NCBI GenBank assembly: GCA_021635425.1
Contig: JAJWOJ010000079.1
Span: 1 to 8,128, forward strand
DNA: 8,128 bases
From: Clostridiales bacterium
Lineage (GTDB): Bacteria > Bacillota > Clostridia > Christensenellales > Borkfalkiaceae
Reading direction: 5' to 3'
A program made the translations under genes and the position numbers. The notes beneath the pieces were generated by a model. It did no database searches and was not told the origin of the DNA. It saw only the letters and a list, made by a program, of their open reading frames with translations. Of the stretch, positions 1 through 6,881 are shown one piece after another. Positions within the stretch are counted from its first letter, which is position 1. Every line of letters begins with the position of its first letter.

Positions 1-319
1 ATAGCCAGTCCGTCGGCGCGTCTTCGTCGTCCGAAGGATTACGAATATCGACGTCTGGCGAAATAAGCATCATATACTCGTTGCGGCGATTCGCCTTCCT
101 TCCCCAGCCAATTTCACGCTCGGGCATCAGATAATTGCTTGCGCCGATTGTACACAGTTTCCAAAACGGCATTTCGTCCGTCGGTTTAAAAACAAGCGTC
201 GTTATCGGCTTCATATCCGTCGGCAGAACGTTCTTTTTCAGTTTCAGACTGAAAATCGGCTCTTCCCCGAAGACAGTTTTATAATGCTCATATAATTTTT
301 GATGTCGTTTACTTTCCAT
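1..319 (-). CDS. SUFU-like domain protein, N-terminal part (runs off left edge)
   Basis: About 106 codons are visible, beginning MESKRHQKLYEHYKTVFGEE; the gene continues beyond base 1. The central part, with a hydrophobic strand ITTLVF, then FWKLCTIGASNYLMP, then NEYMMLISPDVDI, resembles the suppressor-of-fused fold, where a 'T-G-S-ΦxMP' segment is followed by an 'ELMΦΦΦP' strand. The match is by eye. Bacterial SUFU-like proteins are usually small cytoplasmic proteins, and some are proposed as immunity proteins in polymorphic toxin loci; no toxin gene is visible here. I chose the ATG at 319 because a strong promoter (348-376) would start the mRNA about 22 bases upstream of it. The leader lacks a clear Shine-Dalgarno. 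The frame stays open to an ATG at 394, and the extra 25 residues look protein-like, so a longer form is possible. Confidence 0.6.
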   Translation of the reverse strand, partial: MESKRHQKLYEHYKTVFGEEPIFSLKLKKNVLPTDMKPITTLVFKPTDEMPFWKLCTIGASNYLMPEREIGWGRKANRRNEYMMLISPDVDIRNPSDDEDAPTDWL

Positions 320-347
320 AAACCAATACCCGTTGTTTGTTTTTATT

Positions 348-376
348 ATTATACCATATTCCTCCACTTTTTTCAA
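348..376 (-). promoter_or_regulatory. sigma-A type promoter for the SUFU-like gene
   Basis: On the minus strand there is a -35 box TTGAAA (371-376), a 17-base spacer and a perfect -10 box TATAAT (348-353). Transcription should start near 341, about 22 bases before the ATG at 319. The box and spacing match is strong, but the same bases also lie in an open frame that continues the downstream gene, so use of the promoter is inferred. Confidence 0.65.
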
Positions 377-412
377 TAGTTCTCCGCCGCCCATTCCAAT
401 GTTTTATATGTT

Positions 413-437
413 TGAGGTTCAAATCCCCGTGGACGCC
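413..437 (+). other. tRNA T-arm/3'-end-like fragment
   Basis: A seven-base loop TTCAAAT (418-424), typical of a tRNA T-loop, is flanked by TGAGG and CCCCG. These pair at four of five positions if the G-T pair is counted. Seven bases that could be the 3' acceptor strand (TGGACGC, 430-436) follow. No matching 5' acceptor strand, D-arm or anticodon arm is found upstream and no CCA follows, so this is not an intact tRNA. It could be a 3' tRNA scar of the kind left at integration sites, or chance. Confidence 0.25.
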
Positions 438-477
438 TACCCTGTTTTCGGCTTAAAAAGACGCTCCTTTTTGTTCG

Positions 478-597
478 TCATTTTGCTCGTTCTTCGGGCG
501 TAAGCTTGTTTGTAACGTTTTCATCGATAAGCATGGTATGTTTTTCGAAATCAATCTTTTTAACTTTTAACGCTGCTTTTTGCGATTGCTCGGTCTT
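478..597 (-). pseudogene. short protein-like frame, possible gene remnant (C-terminal piece)
   Basis: After an in-frame stop at 598-600 the minus strand is open for 39 codons and ends in TGA (478-480). The translation is charged and looks like a C-terminus: ...VKKIDFEKHTMLIDENV, then ...LTPEERAK. The only ATG is at 534, leaving 18 residues, and no Shine-Dalgarno precedes it. I do not recognise the family. It lies 25 bases beyond another such fragment (623-772) in a different frame, which suggests one decayed gene or two pieces. Confidence 0.25.
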
Positions 598-622
598 TTA
601 ATAGGCGTTTATATATATTCCT

Positions 623-772
623 TTAATACGGGTAGTCGAACAGTTTGTACGGGTCGCCTAATGATATGAAAATCATTTCGGGGCGTTCGAGAATATACCC
701 GCGCCGGAAAGTCATCGCGTTATACCGTCCATTGGGGATACGCTGAATACGATATTCGCTTATTTGTGTGTG
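623..772 (-). pseudogene. short protein-like frame, possible gene remnant
   Basis: The minus strand is open for 49 codons between a stop at 773-775 and TAA at 623-625. The residues (SEYRIQRIPNGRYNAM, then FRRGYILERPEMIFISLGD, ending KLFDYPY) have the mixed hydrophobic and aromatic character of a folded protein end rather than of random sequence. An ATG at 715 would give 30 residues but has no ribosome binding site. No family is recognised; most likely debris from a lost gene. Confidence 0.28.
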
Positions 773-773
773 T

Positions 774-811
774 TATATGTTATACGCAAATTATAAACAT
801 ATATGCGCATA
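774..811. repeat. AT-rich dyad symmetry
   Basis: TATATGTTATA (774-784) pairs with 792-803 apart from one bulged A, leaving a 7-base loop. A 10-base perfect palindrome TATGCGCATA (802-811) overlaps its right arm. It lies between the possible gene debris and the typA terminator. It could be a protein binding site or simply AT-rich coincidence; nothing here decides between them. Confidence 0.3.
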
Positions 812-830
812 AAAGCGGAAAACACGAGCA

Positions 831-869
831 TATAAAAAGCCTCGATTTGTAAAAAGCAAATCGAGGCTT
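831..869 (-). terminator. Rho-independent terminator of typA
   Basis: A 13-base-pair perfect stem (837-849 with 857-869, core GCCTCGATTTG) closes a 7-base loop. On the minus strand it is followed directly by a T-run (TTTTTATA). It begins 14 bases after the typA stop codon. The plus-strand side has only a broken T-tract, so the main direction is minus. Confidence 0.92.
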
Positions 870-883
870 AATTTTAATATGTT

Positions 884-2710
884 TTAGTCCTGCTTGCGGT
901 TTTTAGCCCATTCTTTCATGCGAAGGTCGCGCGAAAGGATTTTCTTCCTTAAACGAATGCTTACGGGCGTTACTTCGACGAGTTCGTCGTCCGCGATGAA
1001 TTCGAGGCATTGCTCGAGGGAAAGAATGGTGGGGGGGACGAGTTTCAATGCGTCGTCGCTTCCCGATGCACGGCTGTTTGTGAGGTGCTTCTGCTTGCAG
1101 ACGTTAACGGCGAGGTCGTCCTCTCTCGAGTTTTCGCCGACGACTTGTCCTTCATAAACCTTTTCGCCCGGCCCGATGAAAAGAGTGCAGCGTTCCTGCG
1201 CGTTGAAAAGCCCGTACTGAGTGGTTACGCCCGTTTCGAAAACAACGAGGCTTCCTCTCGTTCTCGTAGGGATATCTCCCTTATATTCTTCGTACCCCGC
1301 GAATACGTGGCTCATTATGCCGAAGCCTTTCGTGTCGGTGAGCATTTCGCTGCGGTAGCCGAAAAGGCATCTTGCGGGAATTTTGAATTCGAGTTTGGTC
1401 GTACCTCTGTCATCCGCCGTCATGTCGATGAGTTCGCCCTTTCTTGCGCCGATTTTGTTCATGATCGCGCCGACGTATTCGTTGGGGACTTCGACGACGA
1501 GATCTTCCATGGGTTCGTGGGTTTTGCCGTTGATTTCTTTGAAGATAACCTTCGGACGGGAAACCTGAAATTCGTAACCTTCTCTTCTCATGTTCTCAAT
1601 GAGAATGGAAAGATGAAGTTCGCCTCTGCCGAACACCTTAAAGGTGTCCGCACTGTCGGTTTCCTCGATTTTCATCGAAACGTTGGTTTCGATTTCCTTA
1701 AAAAGTCTCGCGCGGAGGTGACGGGAAGTTACGTACTTGCCCTCTTTGCCCGCAAACGGACTGTTGTTAACCATAAAATACATCGAAACGGTGGGTTCGT
1801 CGATCGCGACGAAGGGAAGCTGTTCCACACAGTCCTGCGAGCAGATCGTTTCGCCTATGTTGATGTTTTCGATGCCCGAAACGGCGATTATGTCGCCCAT
1901 TTCCGCGCTTAAAACTTCCGTTCTTTTCAAACCTTCGAACTGGTAGAGCTTGCCCACTCTCGCGTTTGTGGTCGTTTTATCGGTATGGATGACGGTTATC
2001 GGCTGAGCGTCTTTTATTTTACCTCTTACGATTCTGCCGATACCTATTCTGCCGACGTATTCGTCATAGTCCACGTTGCAGATTATCGCCTGCAAAGGCG
2101 CGTCGAGTTCGCCTTCGGGCGCGGGAATTTCTTCTAAGATCGTGTCGAGCAACGGGTCCATGTTCGTGCTTTCGTCCGAAAGTTCTTTTTTAGCCCAGCC
2201 CTGTTTCGCGCTTGCGTAAACCACCTTGAAATCGAGCTGATCGTCGTTTGCGCCGAGTTCTATGAAAAGATTGATTATCCCGTCGATCGTGACGTTCAAA
2301 TCTCCGCCTTTATCGATTTTATTGATGCACACGACGGGTTTTTTGTTAAGCGATAAAGCTTTTTTAAGAACGTATCTCGTTTGCGGCATGCAGCCTTCAA
2401 CCGCGTCCACGAGCAGCACAACGCCGTCTACCATAGACAAAATACGTTCGACTTCGCCGCCGAAATCGGCATGCCCGGGTGTGTCGATTATGTTGATTTT
2501 CGTACCCTTATAGTTGAGGGCGGTGTTTTTTGCGAGGATGGTAATTCCTCTTTCTCTTTCGATATCGCCGCTGTCCATAACTCTTTCGGCAACGACCTCG
2601 TTGCTTCTGAAAATGTTGTTCTGCTTCAAAAGCGCGTCCACGAGCGTGGTTTTGCCGTGGTCTACGTGCGCGATTATGGCGATATTTCTTACGTCGTTTC
2701 TGATATCCAT
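884..2710 (-). CDS. typA: TypA/BipA translational GTPase
   Basis: This 608-residue protein is full length for the TypA/BipA family, a GTPase related to EF-G and LepA that binds the ribosome and assists 50S assembly, mainly under cold or stress. All G motifs are present: G1 AHVDHGKT (14-21), G2 RGITI (54-58), G3 DTPGHADFGGEVER (76-89), G4 NKID (130-133) and G5 SAK (167-169). A beta-barrel domain (about 205-290) and an EF-G III-like domain containing RGELHLSILIENMRREGYE (362-380) follow. The TypA-specific C-terminus includes GENSREDDL, RASGSDDALKL (547-557) and DELVEVTP (575-582). The start has a Shine-Dalgarno GAGG (2717-2720) six bases upstream. The gene is monocistronic, with its own promoter and terminator, and diverges from the asparaginase gene. 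Confidence 0.98.
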   Translation of the reverse strand: MDIRNDVRNIAIIAHVDHGKTTLVDALLKQNNIFRSNEVVAERVMDSGDIERERGITILAKNTALNYKGTKINIIDTPGHADFGGEVERILSMVDGVVLLVDAVEGCMPQTRYVLKKALSLNKKPVVCINKIDKGGDLNVTIDGIINLFIELGANDDQLDFKVVYASAKQGWAKKELSDESTNMDPLLDTILEEIPAPEGELDAPLQAIICNVDYDEYVGRIGIGRIVRGKIKDAQPITVIHTDKTTTNARVGKLYQFEGLKRTEVLSAEMGDIIAVSGIENINIGETICSQDCVEQLPFVAIDEPTVSMYFMVNNSPFAGKEGKYVTSRHLRARLFKEIETNVSMKIEETDSADTFKVFGRGELHLSILIENMRREGYEFQVSRPKVIFKEINGKTHEPMEDLVVEVPNEYVGAIMNKIGARKGELIDMTADDRGTTKLEFKIPARCLFGYRSEMLTDTKGFGIMSHVFAGYEEYKGDIPTRTRGSLVVFETGVTTQYGLFNAQERCTLFIGPGEKVYEGQVVGENSREDDLAVNVCKQKHLTNSRASGSDDALKLVPPTILSLEQCLEFIADDELVEVTPVSIRLRKKILSRDLRMKEWAKNRKQD

Positions 2711-2737
2711 ATTCTACCTCATTTCAAAACAGAATCA

Positions 2738-2766
2738 AGTATACATTTTGTAAAGGAATTTGTCAA
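2738..2766 (-). promoter_or_regulatory. sigma-A type promoter of typA
   Basis: Consensus -35 TTGACA (2761-2766), a 17-base spacer and -10 TATACT (2738-2743) on the minus strand. The predicted start near 2731 gives a leader of about 20 bases carrying the GAGG ribosome binding site. This is the best promoter in the window and suggests strong constitutive expression. Confidence 0.85.
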
Positions 2767-2807
2767 TTAAATAAAATATAAATTTACAGTAAAATATAAT
2801 TTTATAT

Positions 2808-2836
2808 TAGACTTTTTTTGTTGTTTATGATATCAT
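2808..2836 (+). promoter_or_regulatory. candidate promoter of the asparaginase gene
   Basis: -35-like TAGACT (2808-2813, four of six consensus bases), a 17-base spacer and -10 TATCAT (2831-2836, five of six). The usual spacing from the -10 box puts the transcription start at about 2843, the A of the first ATG. No better promoter is seen downstream of the divergent typA promoter. Confidence 0.5.
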
Positions 2837-2842
2837 TTGCGT

Positions 2843-3871
2843 ATGAATAATAAAATGTCTGCAAATAATGCCAAAAAGAAAATATTGATGATTGCGACGG
2901 GCGGAACGATTGCTTCCAAAAGAAGTGCGGACGGACTTACCCCCGTGCTTACCTCCGACGAACTTTTGTCCTACGTCCCCGATATAAAAAAGTTTTGCGA
3001 GCCGACTACCGTACAGGCGATGAATATCGACAGCACGAATATTTCCGTTGCGGCATGGCTTAAAATAGAGAATATTATCGAAGAAAATTATGGATTGTAC
3101 GACGGATTCGTCATCTGTCACGGTACGGACACTATGGCGTACACGGCGGCGGCTCTGTCTTATCTCGTTCAAAACAGCCCAAAACCCGTCGTCATAACGG
3201 GTTCGCAAAAGCCTATCGATATGGAGATTACCGACGCGAAAACCAACCTTACCGACAGTTTTCGCTATTGCGCTTCGAAGTATGCGAGCGGCGTTAAAAT
3301 CGTTTTCGACGGAAAAGTTATTAACGGAACGCGCGCGAAAAAAACGAGAACCAAAAGTTATAATGCTTTTTCGAGCATAAATTATCCGTATATCGCCATA
3401 ATTCAGGACGGGAAAATCATGCAGTACGAAAAAACGGGCAGGAGGGGAAAGCCGAAATTCTATCGCGCGCTCGATAAAGACATAGGGCTTTTCAAGCTCA
3501 TTCCCGAAGCGGATCCCAGGATATTGGATAAATATTTCGAACTTAACGACGCCGTTATCATCGAGAGTTTCGGAACGGGCGGAATTCCGTCGGGCGAAGG
3601 TTTCGGCTTTTACGACGTCATTGCGAAATGGCGCAAAAAAGGCAAAATTCTCGTAATGTGTACGCAGGTCGTCAACGAAGGAAGCGACATGACCGTTTAC
3701 AAGGTGGGGAAAAGCCTCAAAGAGGAATACGGATTTTTAGAGTCCTACGACATGACTCCCGAAGCGGTGCTTGCGAAACTTATGTGGATTTTAAGCCTTA
3801 CAAGGAAAGAAAAAGAGGTTAAAAGGCTTTTTTACAAAACTGTCGCCGAGGATATTTTATATACCGAGTAA
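2843..3871 (+). CDS. ansA: type I L-asparaginase (AnsA-like)
   Basis: Hydrolyses L-asparagine to aspartate and ammonia, probably in the cytoplasm, since no signal peptide is present. From the ATG at 2843 it has 342 residues, normal for the family. The first catalytic motif ATGGTIAS (18-25) carries the nucleophile Thr22. The second, HGTDTMAYTA (93-102), carries Thr95 and Asp96. By alignment to E. coli AnsA from memory, Lys167 in TRAKKT is the likely catalytic lysine. VITGSQKPI (117-125), SFGTGGIPSG (242-251), TQVVNEGSDMTVYKVG (274-289) and the C-terminal MTPEAVLAKLMWIL (304-317) are typical of the family. Neither the ATG at 2843 nor the one at 2855 has a Shine-Dalgarno; TTG at 2837 is also in frame but would lie upstream of the predicted mRNA start. 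A substrate variant such as a glutaminase-asparaginase cannot be excluded. Confidence 0.95.
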   Translation: MNNKMSANNAKKKILMIATGGTIASKRSADGLTPVLTSDELLSYVPDIKKFCEPTTVQAMNIDSTNISVAAWLKIENIIEENYGLYDGFVICHGTDTMAYTAAALSYLVQNSPKPVVITGSQKPIDMEITDAKTNLTDSFRYCASKYASGVKIVFDGKVINGTRAKKTRTKSYNAFSSINYPYIAIIQDGKIMQYEKTGRRGKPKFYRALDKDIGLFKLIPEADPRILDKYFELNDAVIIESFGTGGIPSGEGFGFYDVIAKWRKKGKILVMCTQVVNEGSDMTVYKVGKSLKEEYGFLESYDMTPEAVLAKLMWILSLTRKEKEVKRLFYKTVAEDILYTE

Positions 3872-3899
3872 CTTTGGGAAAATTTATACCGAAAACCAT

Positions 3900-3941
3900 A
3901 AAAATCGCGCTATAAGCCGATTAAAGCACGATTTTTAAATT
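3900..3941 (+). terminator. hairpin terminator after the asparaginase gene
   Basis: AAAAATCG (3900-3907) pairs with CGATTTTT (3929-3936). After one C-A mismatch, GCT (3909-3911) pairs with AGC (3925-3927), giving an 11-pair stem. The T-run forms the 3' arm and continues as TTAAATT. It starts 28 bases after the stop codon. The stem is AT-rich, so termination may be partial and the next gene could be reached by read-through. A repeated 16-base motif (3908-3923) forms the inner part of the hairpin and its loop. Confidence 0.6.
3908..3923 (+). repeat. intergenic 16-base motif, copy 1
   Basis: CGCTATAAGCCGATTA. It is perfectly repeated in inverse orientation at 5686-5701, on the other side of the ABC transporter gene. 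A 14-base core with one mismatch recurs at 7070-7083. It lies inside the hairpin that follows the asparaginase gene. Confidence 0.6.
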
Positions 3942-3959
3942 CAATACAAAAGGAAAGAG

Positions 3960-5675
3960 ATGCTTAAAAAATTTGCGGGGTATTATAAACCCCATTTAAA
4001 ACTGTTTGTTCTCGATATGCTCTGCGCGTTCACGGTCGCGGTTTTAAACCTCGTTTATCCGAGGGTTGCGGGAAAAATAATAGAAGTTAAAGACATGAAT
4101 TACGTCCTGATTTTTTCGGGCGTGCTTTTAGGCGTGTTCGCGCTCAAAGCGGGGCTTAATTATATAATTACCTATTGGGGACACGTCGTCGGCGTCCGTA
4201 TTCAGGGGGATATGAGAGCCGAGCTTTTCGCTCATCTTCAGAAACTGCCTTTTTCTTATTACGACGAGACTAAAGTCGGCTCGATAATGTCAAGGCTCGT
4301 CAACGACCTTTTCGAGGTTTCCGAGCTTGCGCATCACGGCCCTGAAGACGTCTTTTTGTCTATATTGTCAATTATCGGCGCGCTCGTGATGATATGTTTC
4401 ATCAATCCGTGGCTTTCGCTCATTCTGCTTGCGATTTTACCCGTCCTTTTGTTTATCGCGGTGAAATTAAGGCTCGGGCTTAAGCACGCGTTTAAAATTT
4501 CGAGGGAAAAGACTTCCGAGATAAACTCTGCCGTCGAAAGTTCGGTTGCGGGGATAAGAGTTGCAAAGGCGTATACCGCCGAAAAACACGAAAACGAGAA
4601 ATTCGCCGCCGCGAACAAAGGGCTTATCGACGCGCGCTCCGTTCAATACAAGGCGATGAGTAATTTCAACACCGCCATGAGCTTTGCGATGGATTTTCTT
4701 TATCTCGCCGCGTTTGCCGCAGGCGGAGTTTTTTACGTCAAAGGTCTTATCTCTTCGGGCGATCTTACGTCTTACGTTTTATACGTCGCCATGCTCATAA
4801 CGCCTATCCGCACGTTTGTGGCGATTTTCGAACAGATCGAAGAGGGAATGACGGGCTTTAAGAGATTTCTCGAAGTTATGGATATCGCGCCCGAAAAAGA
4901 ACCTGGGCACCCCGTAAAAGTTGACAGGCTCAAAGGCGACATCGTCTTCGATAACGTGAGTTTCAGATATAAAAAGGACAGAGATGACGAAAGCAGCCTT
5001 ATTTTAAACGATTTGTCGCTTAAAATCGGCGCCGGCGAAACGGTTGCGCTCGTAGGACATTCGGGCGGCGGAAAAACGACCCTTTGCAATCTTATTCCGC
5101 GTTTTTACGATATAGATTCGGGGAAAATCACCATAGACGGGATCGACGTGCGCGATATATCGCTTTACGATTTGCGTAAAAATATCGGCTCCGTCGCGCA
5201 GGACGTGTTCATTTTCGGCGGAACGGTTAAAGATAATATCGCTTACGGCGATTTCGGCGCGACAGACGAGCAGATAATCGAGGCGGCAAAGCTCGCCAAC
5301 ATTCACGATTTTATAATGACTCTGGACGACGGATACGATACTTACGTCGGCGAACGCGGCGTTAAGCTTTCGGGCGGGCAGAAGCAAAGGCTTTCAATCG
5401 CGCGGGCGTTTCTGAAAAATCCGCCGATACTTATCTTAGACGAAGCCACTTCGGCTCTCGACAACGTAACCGAAATGCAGATTCAGCAGGCTCTCGAGCG
5501 GCTTTCCGTAGGGAGAACGACGATAGTCGTAGCGCACAGGCTTTCCACCGTCAAAAATGCCGACGAGATAATTCTGCTCGGCGAAGGCGGAATCGAAGAG
5601 CGCGGAACGCACGAAGAACTCATGGCTTCGGGCGGGGAGTATTCGAGGCTTTACAATTATCAGTTCAGACAGTAA
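3960..5675 (+). CDS. half-size ABC exporter (MsbA/LmrA-like permease-ATPase fusion)
   Basis: Inner-membrane exporter of 571 residues, membrane domain first and ATPase second, expected to dimerise; the substrate is unknown (lipid, drug or peptide are all possible). About six helices are visible near 13-33, 47-73, 133-148, 150-170, 240-262 and 268-290. The ATPase half has an A-loop Tyr337, Walker A GHSGGGKTT (366-374), Q-loop Gln414, signature LSGGQKQR (470-477), Walker B LILDEATS (491-498, Glu495 catalytic) and H-loop His526. All are intact and canonical, so it could work as a homodimer; no partner half-transporter is adjacent. The start has a good ribosome binding site (AAAGGAAAG just upstream). 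The gene is flanked by a 16-base inverted motif. deoB follows after 42 bases and may share its transcript. Confidence 0.95.
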   Translation: MLKKFAGYYKPHLKLFVLDMLCAFTVAVLNLVYPRVAGKIIEVKDMNYVLIFSGVLLGVFALKAGLNYIITYWGHVVGVRIQGDMRAELFAHLQKLPFSYYDETKVGSIMSRLVNDLFEVSELAHHGPEDVFLSILSIIGALVMICFINPWLSLILLAILPVLLFIAVKLRLGLKHAFKISREKTSEINSAVESSVAGIRVAKAYTAEKHENEKFAAANKGLIDARSVQYKAMSNFNTAMSFAMDFLYLAAFAAGGVFYVKGLISSGDLTSYVLYVAMLITPIRTFVAIFEQIEEGMTGFKRFLEVMDIAPEKEPGHPVKVDRLKGDIVFDNVSFRYKKDRDDESSLILNDLSLKIGAGETVALVGHSGGGKTTLCNLIPRFYDIDSGKITIDGIDVRDISLYDLRKNIGSVAQDVFIFGGTVKDNIAYGDFGATDEQIIEAAKLANIHDFIMTLDDGYDTYVGERGVKLSGGQKQRLSIARAFLKNPPILILDEATSALDNVTEMQIQQALERLSVGRTTIVVAHRLSTVKNADEIILLGEGGIEERGTHEELMASGGEYSRLYNYQFRQ

Positions 5676-5685
5676 AATTTGTCGA

Positions 5686-5701
5686 TAATCGGCTTATAGC
5701 G
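5686..5701 (-). repeat. intergenic 16-base motif, copy 2 (inverted)
   Basis: The reverse complement reads CGCTATAAGCCGATTA, identical to 3908-3923. It fills much of the short gap between the ABC transporter stop and the deoB start, and its last base is the first of the GAGG that is the only ribosome-binding-site candidate for deoB. Confidence 0.6.
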
Positions 5702-5717
5702 AGGTTTTTATTTATCA

Positions 5718-6881
5718 ATGAGAGTGTTTCTTATCGTTTTGGACAGTTTCGGTGTGGGCAACGCGCCCGACGCGGCGGCGTTCGGCGACGAGGGGAGCAA
5801 CACGTTTAAAGCGTGTTTCGATTCGGGAAAACTTAATATCCCGAACATGAAAAAACTCGGGCTTTTCAATATCGACGGAGTCGATTTCGGCGAAAGGGAG
5901 AAAGAGCCTCTCGGCGCGTATGCGAGGCTTGTCGAAGAGTCGGCAGGGAAGGATACGACGATAGGACATTGGGAGATTGCAGGGATAATTTCCGAGAAAC
6001 CTCTCCCTGTTTTTCCTGACGGTTTCCCCGACGAGGTTATAAAAGAATTCGAAAGGCGCACGGGCAGAAAAACCCTTTGCAACAAGCCGTATTCGGGAAC
6101 GGAAGTTATAAAAGATTACGGCGTGGAGCATATGAAAACGGGCGCGCTCATAGTTTACACGTCCGCCGACAGCGTTTTTCAGGTCGCCGCAAACGAAAAC
6201 GTCGTTCCCGTCAAAAAGCTTTACGAATACTGCGAAATCGCGCGGGATATTTTGAAAGGAGATTACGCCGTCGGGCGCGTTATCGCAAGACCGTTCGTCG
6301 GAACTTCTCCCGAAAATTTCGCGCGCACTTCCAATCGCCACGATTTTTCCCTTCTTCCGCCCGCGAAAACCATGCTCGATATTTTAAAGGATAACGGAAA
6401 AGACGTTTTATCGGTCGGCAAAATAATCGATATTTTCGCGGGGCAAGGCATAACCGAGTTTGTGAGGACTGTTTCCAATGCCGACGGAATGATTAAAACC
6501 GCGGAATTTCAAAAGAAAGATTTCGACGGGTTGTGTTTTGTAAATCTCGTCGATTTCGATATGAAATACGGGCATAGAAACGACGTTGCGGGCTACACGA
6601 ACGCGCTTAACGAATTCGATATAGCCTTAGGCGATTTTATGAAGAATATGCGGAAAGACGACGTTCTGATGCTTACCGCCGACCACGGTTGCGACCCGTC
6701 TACGCCCTCTACGGATCATTCGAGGGAGTGCGTGCCTCTTATAATTTGCGGCAATAACGTTAAAGGCGGAAATCTCGGCACGAGAAAGGGTTTCACCTGC
6801 ATAGCCAAAACGATATTGTCTATGTTCAACCTGAAAAACACATTCTTCGGCGAAGACCTCGCTTCCGAGATTAAATATTGA
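5718..6881 (+). CDS. deoB: phosphopentomutase
   Basis: Interconverts ribose-1- and ribose-5-phosphate (and the deoxy forms), linking nucleoside breakdown to the pentose phosphate pathway in the cytoplasm. The 387 residues match DeoB length and the alkaline-phosphatase fold. By comparison with Bacillus cereus DeoB recalled from memory, the two-metal ligands are Asp9 (VLDSFGVG), Asp281 and His286 (NLVDFDMKYGHR), Asp322 and His323 (TADHG), and His334 (TDHSRE). The phosphorylated threonine is Thr80 in GKDTTIGHWE. Family segments YTSADSVFQVAANE (147-160), VGRVIARPFVG (185-195) and NRHDF (206-210) are present. The start is fixed by the N-terminal strand, as no upstream start exists. Its only ribosome-binding candidate, GAGG at 5701-5704, is 13 bases from the ATG, which is long. 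No other nucleoside-catabolism gene (deoC, deoD, pdp) is adjacent. Confidence 0.98.
   Translation: MRVFLIVLDSFGVGNAPDAAAFGDEGSNTFKACFDSGKLNIPNMKKLGLFNIDGVDFGEREKEPLGAYARLVEESAGKDTTIGHWEIAGIISEKPLPVFPDGFPDEVIKEFERRTGRKTLCNKPYSGTEVIKDYGVEHMKTGALIVYTSADSVFQVAANENVVPVKKLYEYCEIARDILKGDYAVGRVIARPFVGTSPENFARTSNRHDFSLLPPAKTMLDILKDNGKDVLSVGKIIDIFAGQGITEFVRTVSNADGMIKTAEFQKKDFDGLCFVNLVDFDMKYGHRNDVAGYTNALNEFDIALGDFMKNMRKDDVLMLTADHGCDPSTPSTDHSRECVPLIICGNNVKGGNLGTRKGFTCIAKTILSMFNLKNTFFGEDLASEIKY

Larger units (their letters stand above)
320..883. other. 564-base region without an intact gene
   Basis: Apart from the promoter (348-376), the tRNA-like fragment (413-437), the two possible gene remnants, the AT-rich dyad and the typA terminator, I see no intact gene here. 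Minus-strand frames are repeatedly broken by stops but stay protein-like between them, which suggests decayed coding sequence. Confidence 0.5.

Noticed and set aside
353..441. Complete plus-strand tRNA ending near 437
   Set aside because: Only the T-arm and a possible 3' acceptor strand are visible; no matching 5' acceptor, D-arm or anticodon arm could be found.
1031..1037. Seven-G run inside typA as a possible phase-variation site
   Set aside because: It encodes the conserved Val-Pro-Pro-Thr stretch in a housekeeping gene and the frame is intact; short homopolymers of this size are common.
1010..1912. 300-residue plus-strand open frame opposite typA
   Set aside because: It lies wholly antisense to the well-supported typA gene, has a low-quality composition and no recognisable motif; it is a shadow of typA codon usage.
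5715..6341. 208-residue minus-strand open frame opposite deoB
   Set aside because: It is antisense to conserved deoB motifs and has no family signature or ribosome binding site; it is a shadow frame.
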